Below the pieces are notes generated by a model. It searched no databases. It was not told where the DNA came from and saw nothing but the letters and a program-made list of their open reading frames with translations. Positions 63,209 to 64,000 of a stretch of DNA of 64,000 nucleotides are shown piece after piece (position 1 is the stretch's first letter; the number at the start of each line of letters is the position of its first letter). The position numbers and the translations under genes were made by a program. Origin of the DNA: Pseudomonas oligotrophica (lineage in GTDB: Bacteria; Pseudomonadota; Gammaproteobacteria; Pseudomonadales; Pseudomonadaceae); the NCBI RefSeq assembly GCF_021726475.1, contig NZ_JAKJRU010000004.1:310001-374000 (forward strand). Reading direction: 5' to 3'.

Positions 63209-63657
63209 CGATCGTGCGTAACGCGCCTGTTACTCGAGCGCGTGGGCGACGGCGTCAGGTCGGGGAACGGCGCGGCGGTGTAGTCGGCAGCGCCTGGTGG
63301 CGTGCGGGCGGCATGTGCTCAAGAGGCCTTGCAGTTCGTGCTTGCTCGCAGACAACCGGCGCGGCGTCTGTTGTCGGCAGGCCTGCGGTGGGCAAGGCTG
63401 CGCCGTTGCCCACCCTACGAAACGCGGGGCTGCACCTCGGTCTTTTGGCCCTCGGCTGTTGAAGCGCCGTAGGGTGGAAAACGGCCAACGGCCTTTTCCA
63501 CGCGTCCGCGACAGCCCCTCGATGCCGTCCCGCCCCCAACCCTCCCGAACCAAGCGGTAACGGGCGACAAGACTGCGCCGTTATTCACGGGCCGCGCGAG
63601 GCCTGAGCGCGTCGGGCGTTCTCGGCAACCGGACGCGCGCGCCAAACGGTGGGTCGT
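63209..63657. other. Non-coding region after topB
   Basis: No gene with a recognisable family. It contains the REP-like repeats at 63406-63500, and the rest is GC-rich without evident structure. It ends at the terminator of the minus-strand regulatory RNA. Confidence 0.6.
63406..63500. repeat. REP-like inverted repeat pair downstream of topB
   Basis: TTGCCCACCCTACGA (63406-63420) faces CGCCGTAGGGTGGAAAACGG (63465-63484), with a further AACGGCCTTTTCCACGCG. GTAGGGTGG and its complement are characteristic of intergenic repeats of Pseudomonas relatives. Confidence 0.6.
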
Positions 63658-63693
63658 AAAAAAGCAAAAGGGGAAGCCGTGAGGCTTCCCCTT
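63658..63693 (-). terminator. Intrinsic terminator of the CrcZ/CrcY-like RNA
   Basis: On the minus strand, AAGGGGAAGCC pairs with GGCTTCCCCTT around a four-base loop, then TTGCTTTTTT. The T-run is on the minus strand only, which sets the direction. Confidence 0.85.
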
Positions 63694-64000
63694 GAAGGGA
63701 TCGTGCTTTGTTTTTCTTCTGCTGACGGGCTTGTTGTTCTTGTTGGCAGCCCGGCCGGGCCAGAGGCCCTGGTTCCATACGGAACCCAGAAACAAACGGA
63801 TTTTTTTGGTCGCTGATATTGCCTACCCTCGCGGGTCAACCGGTCCTGGTGCTGCCTTGCATGGCAGTTTTGTTGTTCTCGCGCCGGTCAAGAGAAACCT
63901 CTGGGCAACTCCTCTCCAAAAGAATCAGTTTGCTACGTCCCCATCCTGTTGTTTTTGTTATTCAGGAGCCGCTTCGTGTTGTTCTTGTTATGGGTGGTTC
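63658..64000 (-). ncRNA. CrcZ/CrcY-like regulatory RNA that sequesters Hfq/Crc
   Basis: On the minus strand, 343 bases or more lack a coding frame but carry five A-rich catabolite-activity motifs: TAACAAGAACAACAC (63978-63992), ATAACAAAAACAACAGG (63946-63962), GAACAACAAAACTG (about 63866-63880), AACAAGAACAACAAG (63731-63745) and AGAAGAAAAACAAAG (63706-63720). The RNA ends in a perfect intrinsic terminator. Number of motifs, length near 350-400 and the terminator match the CrcZ/CrcY RNAs of Pseudomonas, which bind Hfq/Crc and relieve catabolite repression. The 5' end and promoter (normally sigma-54, CbrB-driven) lie at or beyond the right edge. Confidence 0.8.

Overview
The window is about 64 kb of GC-rich chromosome from a gammaproteobacterium of the Pseudomonas type. 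The evidence is the PQQ-ethanol regulator ErbR/AgmR, a PedF cytochrome, short LOV photoreceptor and LitR genes, Hfq/Crc-type A-rich leader motifs and a CrcZ/CrcY-like RNA. I cannot name a species. I saw no insertion sequence, prophage, tRNA, rRNA or CRISPR; it reads as core and lineage-specific chromosome.

Layout. 1-835: end of a PQQ alcohol-dehydrogenase locus (MoxJ-like binding protein, cytochrome PedF). 1213-5087: an exonuclease, a soluble double-PAS chemoreceptor, a Cys-rich DUF2703 protein and a frameshifted MFS transporter. 5272-19715: the accessory half of the PQQ alcohol-oxidation system: cupredoxin, periplasmic binding protein, Sel1-like protein, beta-propeller, ABC exporter, CXXCW/rhodanese protein, ErbR-type regulator, FIST protein with hybrid histidine kinase, porin and PqqF protease. 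Five transcription units here carry the same 14-bp element (TACTACYTTGGTAC), probably the operator that binds them into one regulon.

19801-38684: a blue-light response island. It has a short LOV photoreceptor, two LitR/CarH-type MerR regulators that lack the cobalamin-ligand histidines, and direct-repeat TGTACA operators in front of folE, DUF6482-litR, an epimerase-hemH unit and a photolyase / furan-fatty-acid-like operon. A membrane GGDEF protein and a histidine-rich membrane chemoreceptor flank these genes.

38700-44763: nitrite assimilation (nirB, nirD, a nirC-type channel, then a fused PP2C phosphatase/kinase). nirB sits behind a candidate sigma-54 promoter and a leader RNA with two ANTAR-type hexaloop hairpins and an intrinsic terminator. 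44939-54018: small cytochrome c, a HemN paralogue without radical-SAM cysteines, a Sir2 deacylase, an SF1 helicase, DUF3079, a bifunctional PBP-like protein and a membrane protein. 53991-60642: valine/isobutyrate degradation (LysR, mmsA, enoyl-CoA hydratase, mmsB, HIBYL-CoA hydrolase, acyl-CoA dehydrogenase). 60646-64000: DUF2892-type protein, topB behind a perfect LexA-type box, REP-like repeats and, on the minus strand at the right edge, a CrcZ/CrcY-like regulatory RNA.

Links between regions. The same A-rich Crc/Hfq motifs that the CrcZ-like RNA carries also lie at the translation starts of pedF, the porin, the beta-propeller, mmsA and the acyl-CoA dehydrogenase. Alcohol oxidation and valine breakdown are therefore probably both under catabolite repression. 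The light island couples photoreception to DNA repair, pterin synthesis, haem synthesis and membrane-lipid modification.
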